Shown: positions 25,067-33,428, numbered from the stretch's first letter. The stretch is 64,000 bases of DNA from Martinezella rhizogenes (GCF_000799715.1 NZ_JUHG01000017.1:1-64000), one strand, 5' to 3'. A program made the numbers and translations. The notes: generated by a model from the sequence alone, not told the origin.

Positions 25067-25981
25067 ATGATAAAGCGAAACATGCTTGCAATCGGCGCCA
25101 TTGCCATTTCTGCACTTCTTGCGGTCGCTCCGCTCGCGCGGGCCGAAGACCCCTTGTCCTCGAGCACGCCACGCTCGGATGCGGATACGATCATTGTCGG
25201 ATCCGCGGACTTCCCGGAAAGCCAGCTCCTTGCCAAGATCTATGCCCTGGCGCTCGCCGCCAAGGGCATGAAGGTGGACACGAAGCTCAATATCGGCAGC
25301 CGCGAAGTCTATATGCCGGCGCTGCTCGACGGTTCGATCGACCTTCTTCCTGAATATGCCGGCGCGACGCTGAGCTATCTCGACAAGAACGCGACCGCGC
25401 ATGCCCCGAAGGATGTCGTCGAGGCGCTCGGCAAGGTGCTGCCGAAGGGCGTGTCGATGCTGACGGCATCCGACGCCCAGGATTCGGACGTACTTGCCGT
25501 CACCGAGGAAACCGCCAAGAAATACTCCCTGACGTCGATTGAGGATCTGAAGCCGGTCGCTGGCGAACTCATCCTCGGTGGCCCGCCGGAATGGAAGACC
25601 CGCAAGGAAGGCGTCGTCGGCCTGAAGGACGTCTATGGTCTGGTATTCAAGGATTTCAAAACCCTTGACGTCGCTGGCCCGCTGACCCTTTCGGCTCTGA
25701 CCAACGGTCAGGTCCATGCGGCTGACATGACTTCGACCGATCCGGCGATGAAGGCGAGCAAGCTCGTCGCGCTGAAGGATACGAAGAACCTGTTCCCGGC
25801 GCAGAATATCCTGCCGATCATCGCGACCAGCAAGGTCAGCGACAAGGTCACCGCGGCGCTCAACGCCGTTTCTGCCGCGCTGACGACCGAAGACCTGATC
25901 GAGATGAACGGTCGTCTCGCCAATCAGGAAAGCTTCGACACCGTTGCCGGCGATTGGCTGACGAAGAACAAGCTGAACTAA
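25067..25981 (+). CDS. OpuC-type quaternary-amine substrate-binding protein (operon B)
   Basis: This 304-residue exported protein has a signal peptide (MIKRNMLAIGAIAISALLAV, cleavage near ARAED, about residue 26). It also has the family segments IIVGSADFPESQLLAKIYALAL and DGSIDLLPEYAGATLSYL. It differs strongly from the operon A binding protein, so the two importers probably differ in ligand. A GC-rich hairpin follows at 25991-26018, separating this highly needed product from the catabolic genes downstream. A trimethylammonium ligand is likely from the family. Confidence 0.89.
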   Translation: MIKRNMLAIGAIAISALLAVAPLARAEDPLSSSTPRSDADTIIVGSADFPESQLLAKIYALALAAKGMKVDTKLNIGSREVYMPALLDGSIDLLPEYAGATLSYLDKNATAHAPKDVVEALGKVLPKGVSMLTASDAQDSDVLAVTEETAKKYSLTSIEDLKPVAGELILGGPPEWKTRKEGVVGLKDVYGLVFKDFKTLDVAGPLTLSALTNGQVHAADMTSTDPAMKASKLVALKDTKNLFPAQNILPIIATSKVSDKVTAALNAVSAALTTEDLIEMNGRLANQESFDTVAGDWLTKNKLN

Positions 25982-25990
25982 TCGATATCA

Positions 25991-26018
25991 CGGCGGCCGA
26001 CCGCAAGTTCGGCCGCCG
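25991..26018 (+). promoter_or_regulatory. Intra-operon hairpin after the binding-protein gene (operon B)
   Basis: CGGCGGCCGA at 25991-26000 pairs perfectly with TCGGCCGCCG at 26009-26018 over an eight-base loop. It lies ten bases after the stop and lacks a T-tract. This is the same position as the hairpin in operon A, so mRNA stabilisation or partial termination is likely. Confidence 0.58.
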
Positions 26019-26095
26019 GCACCTGGACAGAGGAAAGTAGCGAGGCCGCTTGTCTCCGGAAGGGGAAGGCTGGCGTCCGTCCAAGGGAGGGCGGA

Positions 26096-27646
26096 ATGGA
26101 ACATAGCGATCAATCGTCAAAAGACTCGCCCACCGTCACGCTCGGCACCAAGCCGACCACGATCGAGGAGATCGCGGCGATCGCCGCGGGAGCAAAGGTC
26201 GCGCTTTGCGCCGATGCCATAGCCGGCATGAGCAGGGTCCAGCAACATCTTCTCAAAGCGATCAAGAATAACGTGCCCATATATGGCCTGACGACCGGGG
26301 TCGGCGATCTCTACACGGTCAAGCTCAAGCCCGAAGACATGTCCCAGATGCAGCTCAATACGCTGCTCAGTCATGCGAGCGGCATGGGCACGCCGCTTGA
26401 TCCCCCGGCCGTGCGCGCCATCATGGCGACGATGATCAAGGCGCTCTTGCAGGGTTGCAGCGGCGTCAGCGCCGGGCTTGTGGAGACCATGAGCGAGATG
26501 CTCAACCGTGGCGTCACCCCCTGGTCGCCTGCGAAAGGTTCGGTCGGCTATCTGATCGCGACGTCGCATATCGGTCTGGTGATTTTCGGTGAGGGACGCG
26601 CCTGGTATCAGGGCGAGCTGCTTTCCGGGCGCGAAGCGATGACCCGCGCCGGCATTACTATTAAGGCTCCCGGCCCTCGCGAAGGCCATGCGCTGATCAG
26701 CGGCACCTATGAAATTACCGGCATCGGCGCACTCGCCGTCCATCAGGCCGCGCAATTGGTAGCGATTGCCGATGTCGCCGGCGCCATGAGCCTCGAGGCG
26801 CTGAAAGGTAACAGCCGGGGCTATGACGAACGCCTGCAGCGGATGCGGCCGCATCCCGGCCAGGTTGCGACAGCCAGCCGGCTGCGCAGCCTGCTGTCGG
26901 ATAGCGAGGTGCTGGCGAAGCATCGCGATCACCGTCTTCAGGACGCGCTCAGCCTGCGCTGCATTCCGCAGGTCCATGGCAGCGTGCGCGACGCGCTCGC
27001 CTATTGCCGCGATGTCCTGACCATCGAGATCAATTCCGTGACCGACAACCCCGTTTTCGTCATCGAAGACGAGGAGCTTGTGCCTCTGCCCGGCGGCAAC
27101 GGCCATGGCGCGCCGACGGCGCTGGCGCTGGATGTGCTGGCGATCGCTATCGCCCATGTGAGCACCATGTCGCAGGCAAGATCGGACCGCCTGACCAATG
27201 GCCATATCAGCGAGCTGCCGCCTTTTCTCATGGGCGCGAGTGGCGCCAATTCCGGCTTCATGATCCCGCCCTATGCGGCGGCGGCCATTGCCGGCGATAA
27301 TCGCAGCCTTGCGGCTCCCGCTTCGGTCCACACGGTCACCACCTGCGCCAGCCAGGAAGACCATGTGAGCATGGGCGTCTCCGCCGCAATGCAGGCCCGC
27401 ATGGCGGCCGACAATCTCGCCGATATCCTGACGATCGAACTGATCTGCGCCGCCCAGGGACTGGAATTTCACCGGCCCTTGCGGCCGGGCAGGGGCACGG
27501 GCGCGGCCTATGACGCGATCCGGGAAGTCGTTCCGCCGCGCGACAGCGACCGCGCCATGTATCCGGAACTGCAGGCCGTCCGCGACCTTATCGACAACGG
27601 CACCATCGCCGGGGCCGTAGACCGTGCCCTCGCAGTCAACATTTAA
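26096..27646 (+). CDS. HAL/PAL/TAL-fold lyase lacking the MIO triad (operon B)
   Basis: This 516-residue ammonia-lyase superfamily protein retains the Tyr loop IYGLTTGVGDLY (Tyr63), QLNTLLSHASGMGTP, LQDALSLRCIPQVHGS, INSVTDNPVF and SQEDHVSMG, all of which match HutH well. The MIO region is replaced: residues 148-158 read GSVGYLIATSH where canonical enzymes have GSVGASGDLAPLAH. It is three residues shorter with no Ala-Ser-Gly. It is very different from the operon A lyase in this loop, so the loss may have happened independently or in an old subfamily. With a quaternary-amine importer upstream, betaine cleavage that releases trimethylamine is the best guess. A ribosome site GGAGGGCGG precedes the ATG. 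Confidence 0.85.
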   Translation: MEHSDQSSKDSPTVTLGTKPTTIEEIAAIAAGAKVALCADAIAGMSRVQQHLLKAIKNNVPIYGLTTGVGDLYTVKLKPEDMSQMQLNTLLSHASGMGTPLDPPAVRAIMATMIKALLQGCSGVSAGLVETMSEMLNRGVTPWSPAKGSVGYLIATSHIGLVIFGEGRAWYQGELLSGREAMTRAGITIKAPGPREGHALISGTYEITGIGALAVHQAAQLVAIADVAGAMSLEALKGNSRGYDERLQRMRPHPGQVATASRLRSLLSDSEVLAKHRDHRLQDALSLRCIPQVHGSVRDALAYCRDVLTIEINSVTDNPVFVIEDEELVPLPGGNGHGAPTALALDVLAIAIAHVSTMSQARSDRLTNGHISELPPFLMGASGANSGFMIPPYAAAAIAGDNRSLAAPASVHTVTTCASQEDHVSMGVSAAMQARMAADNLADILTIELICAAQGLEFHRPLRPGRGTGAAYDAIREVVPPRDSDRAMYPELQAVRDLIDNGTIAGAVDRALAVNI

Positions 27647-27662
27647 GAGCTTGGAGACTTCC

Positions 27663-28868
27663 GTGACCGAAGCAACGCAGGCCGTACGGCCGCTCGATGG
27701 GATAAAGGTGCTGGATCTGGCGCGTGTGCTTGCGGGGCCTTTATGCTCCGCCATGCTTGGCGATCTCGGCGCAACCGTGACCAAGATCGAAATCCCCGAT
27801 CATGGCGACGATTCCCGCGCTTTTTCCCCGCATGTCGGCGGCGAGAGCAGCTATTTCATGCTGGTCAATCGCGGCAAGAAGAGCGTTACGCTCGATCTGA
27901 AATCGGATGAGGGCCGCGAACTGCTGCTCGGATTGATCAAGCAGGCCGATATTCTCGTCGAGAATTTCCGGCCGGGTGTCACGGCGCGTTTGGGCATCGA
28001 CTACGAGGCCGTAAAAGCGCTCAATCCGCGCCTGATCTATGTCAGCATTTCCGGCTTCGGTCAGGACGGGCCGCTTGCGCACCGCGCCGCCTACGATCAC
28101 GTCGTCCAGGCGATGGGCGGCATCATGACCGTCACCGGCTGGCCGGACGGGCCGCCGACCCGCGTGGGCGATGCGATCGGCGATGTTGTCGCCGGCATCT
28201 ACGGTTCCTGGGGCGCTCTTGCGGCGCTGCTTCAGCGCGATCGCACCGGCAAGGGGCAACATGTCGATGTCGCCATGCTCGATTCCATCATGTCCCTGCA
28301 GATGGTTTCGCTGTCGCAGATCGCCGGCGGCAGAGGCGCACCCGGCCGCGTCGGCAATGCGCATCCGATCAGCGCGCCGATGGATTCCTATCAGGCCGCC
28401 GATGGCTATGTTGTCATCGCCGTTGCCAATGACGCGCTCTTTACTCGACTGGCGCGGGCGCTCGGTAACCCGAGCCTGACGGATGATCCTCGCTTCAAGG
28501 CGGATGCCGATCGGCAGGGTCATCAGGAGGAATTGCGGTCCGTCATCGAGGCCTGGACAGGCACTCGCTCCGCCGAGGAGGTGACGCAACTGCTCGATGA
28601 GGCGGGCGTCCCGGCCGCGCCGATCTACGATCTCGCCCAGGCGCTCGCCACGCCGCATGCGCAGCACCGCCAGCTGTTGCATACCGTGCAGCATCGCAAT
28701 GCCGGCGAATTCCAGGTGATGCCGCAGCCGGTTCGCTTCAGCGGCATTGCCTCGGGCGGCGATTATGTCGCCCCGGTCCTCGGTCAGCATACGGATGCGG
28801 TGTTGAGCGATGAGCTGGGGCTGAACGGTCCCGATATCGAGAATCTCCGGTTGCGGGGGGTCATCTGA
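27663..28868 (+). CDS. CaiB/BaiF family (family III) CoA-transferase
   Basis: The product is a 401-residue family III CoA-transferase. It shows VLDLARVLAGPLCSAMLGDLGATVTKIE at the N-terminus and SYFMLVNRGKKSVTLDLK after it, with the catalytic Asp expected near the conserved VAMLDS segment region. The start is GTG at 27663 with GGAG upstream; an ATG at 27624 lies inside the lyase gene. These enzymes move CoA between carboxylic acids, for example onto crotonobetaine or oxalate. Here it probably activates the acid left after lyase action, the role played in operon A by a family I enzyme. Confidence 0.88.
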   Translation: MTEATQAVRPLDGIKVLDLARVLAGPLCSAMLGDLGATVTKIEIPDHGDDSRAFSPHVGGESSYFMLVNRGKKSVTLDLKSDEGRELLLGLIKQADILVENFRPGVTARLGIDYEAVKALNPRLIYVSISGFGQDGPLAHRAAYDHVVQAMGGIMTVTGWPDGPPTRVGDAIGDVVAGIYGSWGALAALLQRDRTGKGQHVDVAMLDSIMSLQMVSLSQIAGGRGAPGRVGNAHPISAPMDSYQAADGYVVIAVANDALFTRLARALGNPSLTDDPRFKADADRQGHQEELRSVIEAWTGTRSAEEVTQLLDEAGVPAAPIYDLAQALATPHAQHRQLLHTVQHRNAGEFQVMPQPVRFSGIASGGDYVAPVLGQHTDAVLSDELGLNGPDIENLRLRGVI

Positions 28869-28870
28869 TC

Positions 28871-29785
28871 ATGGCGCAGGACATCAACGACAAGACCTGG
28901 ATCCGGCCGAAGGTTGCCGTCCTCGGCGCGGGCACGATGGGTGCCGGCATTGCCGGCGTGTTTGCGGCACAAGGCTATCCCGTCGCCGTCTATTCCCGCA
29001 GCGCGGAGACCCTCGACAAGGCGCGGAGCCGGATCGTCGCCATCGCTGGCGAAGCGGCGGTCGAGTATACGACCTCGATCGAGGACTGTGTTGCCGATGC
29101 CGACATCGTCAGCGAAAACCTTGCGGAAGACGTTACGCTGAAACAGCGCATCTTCGGCGAGATCGAAGCCATGGCGCCGGTCGACTGCCTTTTGACGACG
29201 AATACGTCCAGCGTTCCGATCACCCTGATCGCGGCAGGGCTTGCCCGGCCGGAGCGGGTCGTCGGCATTCACTGGTTCAATCCGCCGGCCGTCATGCCGC
29301 TTGTCGAGATCGTGCGCGGCGAGAAAACCTCGGATGAGATCGTCCAACGCGCCCGCGCGCTCTGCGCCGATATCGGCAAGGAAGTGATCGAGGTGAAGAC
29401 CGATATAGCAGGCTTCGTCGTCAACCGGCTGCAATATGCGATCCTGCGCGAAGCGCTCCATCTCGTTGAAGTGGGTGCCGCCTCGATTGAGGATGTTGAC
29501 CGGGCGGTCGAAACGACGCTTGCGCCGCGCTGGTCGGCGGCAGGGCCGCTGCGGCTGATGGATCTGGCCGGTCTCGACACGGTCGAGAAAGTGTCGCGCA
29601 TTCTGATGCCGGCGCTGGATCGCAGCGAAGGCATACCCTCCCTGGTGAGCCGGCTGTGTGAGGAGGGGGCTTTCGGAACGAAGAGCGGTCGCGGCTTTTA
29701 CGACTGGACGGCTGAAGAGATTGCGGCCGCGATTGCGCGCCGCGACGATACCGTCCGCCTGCTGACGGAAAGGCGCAAGCCATGA
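28871..29785 (+). CDS. 3-hydroxyacyl-CoA dehydrogenase family protein
   Basis: This 304-residue protein has a Rossmann N-terminus VAVLGAGTMGAGIAGVFAAQG, NTSSVPIT, and the catalytic His and Asn in GIHWFNPPAVMPLVEIV. The C-terminal HAD domain contains GFVVNRLQYAILREALHLVEVGAAS. It should oxidise a 3-hydroxyacyl-CoA with NAD. L-carnitine dehydrogenase has the same fold and is an alternative, but the length and FNPPAVMPLVEI pattern fit hydroxyacyl-CoA enzymes well. Its stop overlaps the crotonase start by four bases. Confidence 0.86.
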   Translation: MAQDINDKTWIRPKVAVLGAGTMGAGIAGVFAAQGYPVAVYSRSAETLDKARSRIVAIAGEAAVEYTTSIEDCVADADIVSENLAEDVTLKQRIFGEIEAMAPVDCLLTTNTSSVPITLIAAGLARPERVVGIHWFNPPAVMPLVEIVRGEKTSDEIVQRARALCADIGKEVIEVKTDIAGFVVNRLQYAILREALHLVEVGAASIEDVDRAVETTLAPRWSAAGPLRLMDLAGLDTVEKVSRILMPALDRSEGIPSLVSRLCEEGAFGTKSGRGFYDWTAEEIAAAIARRDDTVRLLTERRKP

Positions 29786-30558
29786 CATCATCTCTTGTCA
29801 AAACCGAGAAGCAAAGCGGCTTTGCCCGCGTCATCCTCGATCGGCCGGCCAAGCGAAACGCACTCAACGTCGAGATGCTGACAGGGCTTGTCGATGCGCT
29901 GCGCGACTGCCAGGCGGATCCAGCGGTGCGGGCGATCGTCATCAGCGGCAGCGAGCGCGGCTTTGCCGCAGGCGCCGATATCGGGTCGCTTGCCGCGGCC
30001 ACTCCCATCGAGCTTTATACCAGCGGTTTCAGCGAGAAATGGGACGAGGTGGCGGCCATCACCAAGCCGCTCATCGCCGCGATCTCAAGCTATGCTCTCG
30101 GTGGCGGCCTTGAGCTGGCGCTAATCTGCGACATCGTTGTCGCAGATCGCACAGCGCTGTTCGGCCTTCCGGAAACCGCGATCGGCACCATACCCGGCGC
30201 CGGCGGAACCCAGCGCCTCGTGCGCGCCGTCGGCAAGTCGATGGCAATGGAGATGGTTCTGGCCGGGCGAAAGCTCGATGCGGAAGAGGCAAGGGCCTGC
30301 GGCCTGATCAGCAGCATCGCCGCTGATGGCGAGAGCGTGGACGATCTAGCCTGCGCGATCGCCGAGCGTATCGCTCAAGCTGCCCCCATCGCGGTCACGA
30401 TGGCCAAGGCCGCTGTTCTCGAAAGTTTCGAGACTCCGCTGTCCGCTGGCATTCGTTACGAGCGTTCGCTGTCCGCATTGATTGCGGCAAGCGACGACCG
30501 GGCGGAGGGGATGCGTGCCTTTGCCGCAAAGGAGCGGCCGCAGTTCAAGGGACGATAG
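29782..30558 (+). CDS. Crotonase / enoyl-CoA hydratase family protein
   Basis: This 258-residue crotonase has the oxyanion-hole segments SERGFAAGADIGSL and SSYALGGGLELALICD, and LPETAIGTIPGAGGTQRL. The second catalytic Glu (in LPETAIG) is present. The first, normally in AGEKAQFG, is replaced: the aligned stretch reads ADRTALFG. One-Glu crotonases can still be hydratases or may be isomerases or hydrolases, so hydratase activity is likely but not certain. It closes operon B and should work with the dehydrogenase before it. Confidence 0.84.
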   Translation: MTSSLVKTEKQSGFARVILDRPAKRNALNVEMLTGLVDALRDCQADPAVRAIVISGSERGFAAGADIGSLAAATPIELYTSGFSEKWDEVAAITKPLIAAISSYALGGGLELALICDIVVADRTALFGLPETAIGTIPGAGGTQRLVRAVGKSMAMEMVLAGRKLDAEEARACGLISSIAADGESVDDLACAIAERIAQAAPIAVTMAKAAVLESFETPLSAGIRYERSLSALIAASDDRAEGMRAFAAKERPQFKGR

Positions 30559-30693
30559 ATCGACAGAATAGCACATCGCTGGTGAGGGCCTTGTGATGGA
30601 GGATCGTCGTGATGGAATAGGGGTGCGCCTGATCAATCGGGCACGGATCAAGCCGTCGGCATGACCCGTGCCGCAGAAGCCAGGGTCAGGTGA

Positions 30694-31296
30694 TCATCGT
30701 TCCAATAGGCGACAATGGGCATCGACTATGCGTTGCACCATCGGGGCGTAATGCGAAAAACCGGGCGTCACCATGTTCGCGATTTTGCCGGCATCATCGA
30801 GATGGCGAACCCGCACGATCTGCTTGACGTTCGGGTTGCTTTGAAACTCTTCGATTTCCGAGGCATTCATTGGCCCACCTTGTAGCTTCAAGGAGTGAAT
30901 AGAGGCCGCCGACAATTGGCCGAAATAGGCTGGATCGGTGGCGCAAATATATCGCTTGGCCGCGACATGATAGCGTACGCAGTCGATGACGAGGCTCGGG
31001 AAGAAGCGCTCGAGCACCTGCGCTCCTGCTTCTTCATGATGCTTGTCATGAACGTCGTCCATGGAGAAGGTACCGAACTCGCTGGTGAAGTGGCCGATAT
31101 CATGCAGCAGTGCCGCCACGATGATGATCTCTTCCTCACCCTGCTGCTCGGCCAGATATGCCCCCTGCAGCATGTGCTCCGCCATGGTGACCGGCTCGCC
31201 GAGATATTCCTCGTCGCCCCGGCGTTCAAAAATGTCGCCCAGGAACGCGACGATCGTCTCCGGGCCTAGCGTTTCGTGGTTGGGCTTCGTCATCAC
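30694..31296 (-). CDS. tmpB: HD-domain mixed-valent diiron oxygenase, TmpB/PhnZ family
   Basis: This 200-residue HD-domain protein has EYLGEPVTMAEHMLQGAYLAE near the N-terminus (Tyr, Glu and His positions as in PhnZ), LLHDIGH, HEEAGAQ and the YHVAAKRYICA segment. PhnZ/TmpB enzymes cleave the C-P bond of 1-hydroxy phosphonates oxidatively. With tmpA, which it overlaps by ATGA, it should convert (R)-1-hydroxy-2-(trimethylamino)ethylphosphonate to glycine betaine and phosphate. Automatic labels would call it a phosphohydrolase. The pairing with a gamma-butyrobetaine-hydroxylase-like partner is what favours TmpB over PhnZ. Confidence 0.82.
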   Translation of the reverse strand: MMTKPNHETLGPETIVAFLGDIFERRGDEEYLGEPVTMAEHMLQGAYLAEQQGEEEIIIVAALLHDIGHFTSEFGTFSMDDVHDKHHEEAGAQVLERFFPSLVIDCVRYHVAAKRYICATDPAYFGQLSAASIHSLKLQGGPMNASEIEEFQSNPNVKQIVRVRHLDDAGKIANMVTPGFSHYAPMVQRIVDAHCRLLER

Positions 31297-32444
31297 GCTG
31301 CCTTTCGATTTTGCAGTTCGATGGCGCTGAGTGTCGAAAGAAGACCGTCCTTGTCGGCGTAGCAGCCTTGCAGCCAGCGAGAACCGGCGCCCGAATACCC
31401 CTTGCGTGCGTGGAGAACGCGGGTGTTGTCCACAATGAAGGACTCGCCCGGTGCCAGCTTGAAGGTTACCTCCATGGAGGTGTCGTCGATGATCTCGCCG
31501 AGCCGCCGATAGGCCGCATAGTAATCCGCCATATCCCCGTAGGGAACGTCGGTGATCGCAGCCGTCGAACGGTTGTTGAACCGAATGCCGACCAGCTCCC
31601 CGTCGGGCGCGAGCTCGATCATCGGTCGTCGGGAACGCAGGCAGATGCCGGCGCTGCCGGCATATTCGAACCTTGCGCAGTGACGCGTCAGGAGATCGAA
31701 GCCATGCGGGTTTTCCGCACGCAGCCGTTCCGCCGCGCTGAACCCGTCAACGACCATGTTCTCGCCGCCTTCTGCGGAATTTTCCAGGCAATAGAGAATT
31801 TGAAGGGTGGGCACGGGATCACGGTACGGATTATCCGTATGGGCCTGGAGGCCAAGGCCGGTATAGGCGAGGTTCGATGGGTTAACTTCGGTGCGGACTT
31901 CGAAGTGCCGACCGTAGTTGGTCTCCCTGATATAGCCAAACAGCGATGCCACCTCGAACAGAGCACCGTTTTCCACCGGACCGCCGACGAGTTTGCCAAA
32001 ACCATAGCGGCGCACGCCATGGAGCCAGTTACCCAAGGCCGCCTGATCTCGGCTGATGGCGCCAAAATCGGCCAATGGGATTGCCGCGCCAAGGCTGGCG
32101 TCCCAGGTCTCGATATCCGGTGATGTCCAGCCGGAGACGCGGCTGCGGTCATTGTCATAGCCATGGTCGGCCAACCAGTTCAGATCGAAGGCGATCGTGC
32201 GATTCTCGGGTTGGAATGTCAGATGGAGCAATCCCGCTTCGGATTTCACCGCGGAAACGCGGGTATCCACTGGGATGTCGCCAAGTGTTATCAGCCTTTG
32301 ACCATTACCGGGTGCGCGGGTGGTCTCGTCCCAGGCATTGTCCCGCAACCATACCGCATGAAATCGCTGCTTTGTTCCATTCGGCAGCGCTATCGATATG
32401 GCTCTGCCCGCATCGATGATGTCTACTTCAGCTTCCCTTGGCAT
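31293..32444 (-). CDS. tmpA: 2-Trimethylaminoethylphosphonate dioxygenase TmpA (gamma-butyrobetaine hydroxylase-like)
   Basis: This 383-residue Fe(II)/2-oxoglutarate dioxygenase of the TauD/GBBH type has the iron facial triad HTD (in LQAHTDNPYRDPVP) and a distal His in RVLHARKGYSG. The 2OG-binding Arg is in GSRWLQGCY. The N-terminal 90 residues form the DUF971-like domain seen in gamma-butyrobetaine hydroxylases. Paired with an HD-domain oxygenase it is best read as TmpA, which hydroxylates 2-trimethylaminoethylphosphonate at C1. A true gamma-butyrobetaine hydroxylase is the main alternative. A LysR gene lies divergently 99 bases away. Confidence 0.8.
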   Translation of the reverse strand: MPREAEVDIIDAGRAISIALPNGTKQRFHAVWLRDNAWDETTRAPGNGQRLITLGDIPVDTRVSAVKSEAGLLHLTFQPENRTIAFDLNWLADHGYDNDRSRVSGWTSPDIETWDASLGAAIPLADFGAISRDQAALGNWLHGVRRYGFGKLVGGPVENGALFEVASLFGYIRETNYGRHFEVRTEVNPSNLAYTGLGLQAHTDNPYRDPVPTLQILYCLENSAEGGENMVVDGFSAAERLRAENPHGFDLLTRHCARFEYAGSAGICLRSRRPMIELAPDGELVGIRFNNRSTAAITDVPYGDMADYYAAYRRLGEIIDDTSMEVTFKLAPGESFIVDNTRVLHARKGYSGAGSRWLQGCYADKDGLLSTLSAIELQNRKAA

Positions 32445-32543
32445 TTCCCGCTCCTAAGCACAGGTGGATAATGCTCGACATTTGACGGCCAATGTCCCAT
32501 AAGCACAAACAATGAATATTGGGGATATGACCTAAAATCCGTT
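32445..32543. promoter_or_regulatory. tmpA-LysR divergent control region with TAAGCACA direct repeats
   Basis: TAAGCACA occurs twice in the same orientation, at 32455-32462 and 32500-32507, in the 99-base gap between tmpA and the divergent LysR gene. This is the usual location for LysR-type operators, but I see no clear T-N11-A palindrome. Confidence 0.35.
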
Positions 32544-33428
32544 ATGGCTGAACATCTTCAAACGTTACCGCCCCTTGAATGGATCCGGGTCTTCGAGGCT
32601 GCGGCGCGACTGGGCAGTTTTACTGCGGCGGCGAACGAGTTGGGCCTTACGCAGGCAGCCGTAAGCCAGCGCATCAAAAATCTCGAATTGCGGCTGGGGA
32701 CACAGCTCTTCAACAGGCAGGCACGTGGGGTGATCCTGTCGGTGGAAGGGGAAGCGTGGCTGCCGCAGGTTCAATCCGCCTTCAACCAGCTCTTGCACAG
32801 CACGGCGAATTTGTTCGAACTGCCTCGCCGGAAGATAACAATCGCAGCGTCGTCGTCGGTTATCGAGCTTTGGATTGTCCCACGGCTACGGCAAATCGCG
32901 CATCTGTTGCCCCATGTTCAGCTGGCGTTCGAAACGATCCAGCTCCAGCCTGATTATGAGCGATCTGAAGCGGATTTCGAGATCCGCTTTGGTGACGGCA
33001 ACTGGCCGGGGCGAGAGGCGCAACGGCTCTTTGCGGAAGAACTTGCACCCGTTGCGTCACCGTCCCTGGCAAAGGAATCGGCAGAGAATTGGGAGAGGTT
33101 GCCGCGTATCGCCGTTTCTGGTCCGCGCGATGGCTGGCGCGACTGGTCCAACATGATGGGTTCTCAGATACAGCCGCTATCGATACTCCGCTTTGACACG
33201 TTCGTACAGGCGATGCGGGCAGCGGAATCAGGAGCAGGCGTTCTGCTTGGTTCGCTACCGCTTTGCCTCAGAGCCATACAGACTGGTAGTCTGATGTGCC
33301 TAACCGACCAGGTGCTGCGTATGCAAGACGGGTATTGGGTGACTCGCTTGCGTAGTCGCCCAACATTTGCTGAGCGGGGTATCCTGACGGAGATTCTTTG
33401 CGCTGGCGCGGGGCAGCAGATGCCATAG
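32544..33428 (+). CDS. LysR-family regulator, GcvA-like, divergent to tmpAB
   Basis: The 294-residue regulator has an N-terminal winged helix (LPPLEWIRVFEAAARLGSFTAAANELGLTQAAVSQRIKNLE, about residues 8-48) and a periplasmic-binding-type effector domain. The pattern PLEWIRVFEAAAR is that of GcvA-like members. Its divergent placement suggests control of tmpBA in response to the phosphonate or a product such as glycine betaine. The gene is followed by the convergent uxaA-like gene 84 bases on. Confidence 0.86.
   Translation: MAEHLQTLPPLEWIRVFEAAARLGSFTAAANELGLTQAAVSQRIKNLELRLGTQLFNRQARGVILSVEGEAWLPQVQSAFNQLLHSTANLFELPRRKITIAASSSVIELWIVPRLRQIAHLLPHVQLAFETIQLQPDYERSEADFEIRFGDGNWPGREAQRLFAEELAPVASPSLAKESAENWERLPRIAVSGPRDGWRDWSNMMGSQIQPLSILRFDTFVQAMRAAESGAGVLLGSLPLCLRAIQTGSLMCLTDQVLRMQDGYWVTRLRSRPTFAERGILTEILCAGAGQQMP

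Noticed and set aside
26117..27784. A 555-codon open frame on the minus strand
   Set aside because: It is antisense to the operon B lyase gene, with no domain and low-complexity composition.
28871..30558. Reading operon B as a carnitine cluster (caiB, carnitine dehydrogenase, caiD)
   Set aside because: Possible by family names, but it does not explain the lyase-fold gene, and the dehydrogenase pattern fits hydroxyacyl-CoA enzymes better. Kept as an alternative only.
30637..30680. A weak GGCACGG/CCGTGCC stem between operon B and tmpB
   Set aside because: Only seven pairs with a long spacer and no T-tract; too weak to call a terminator.
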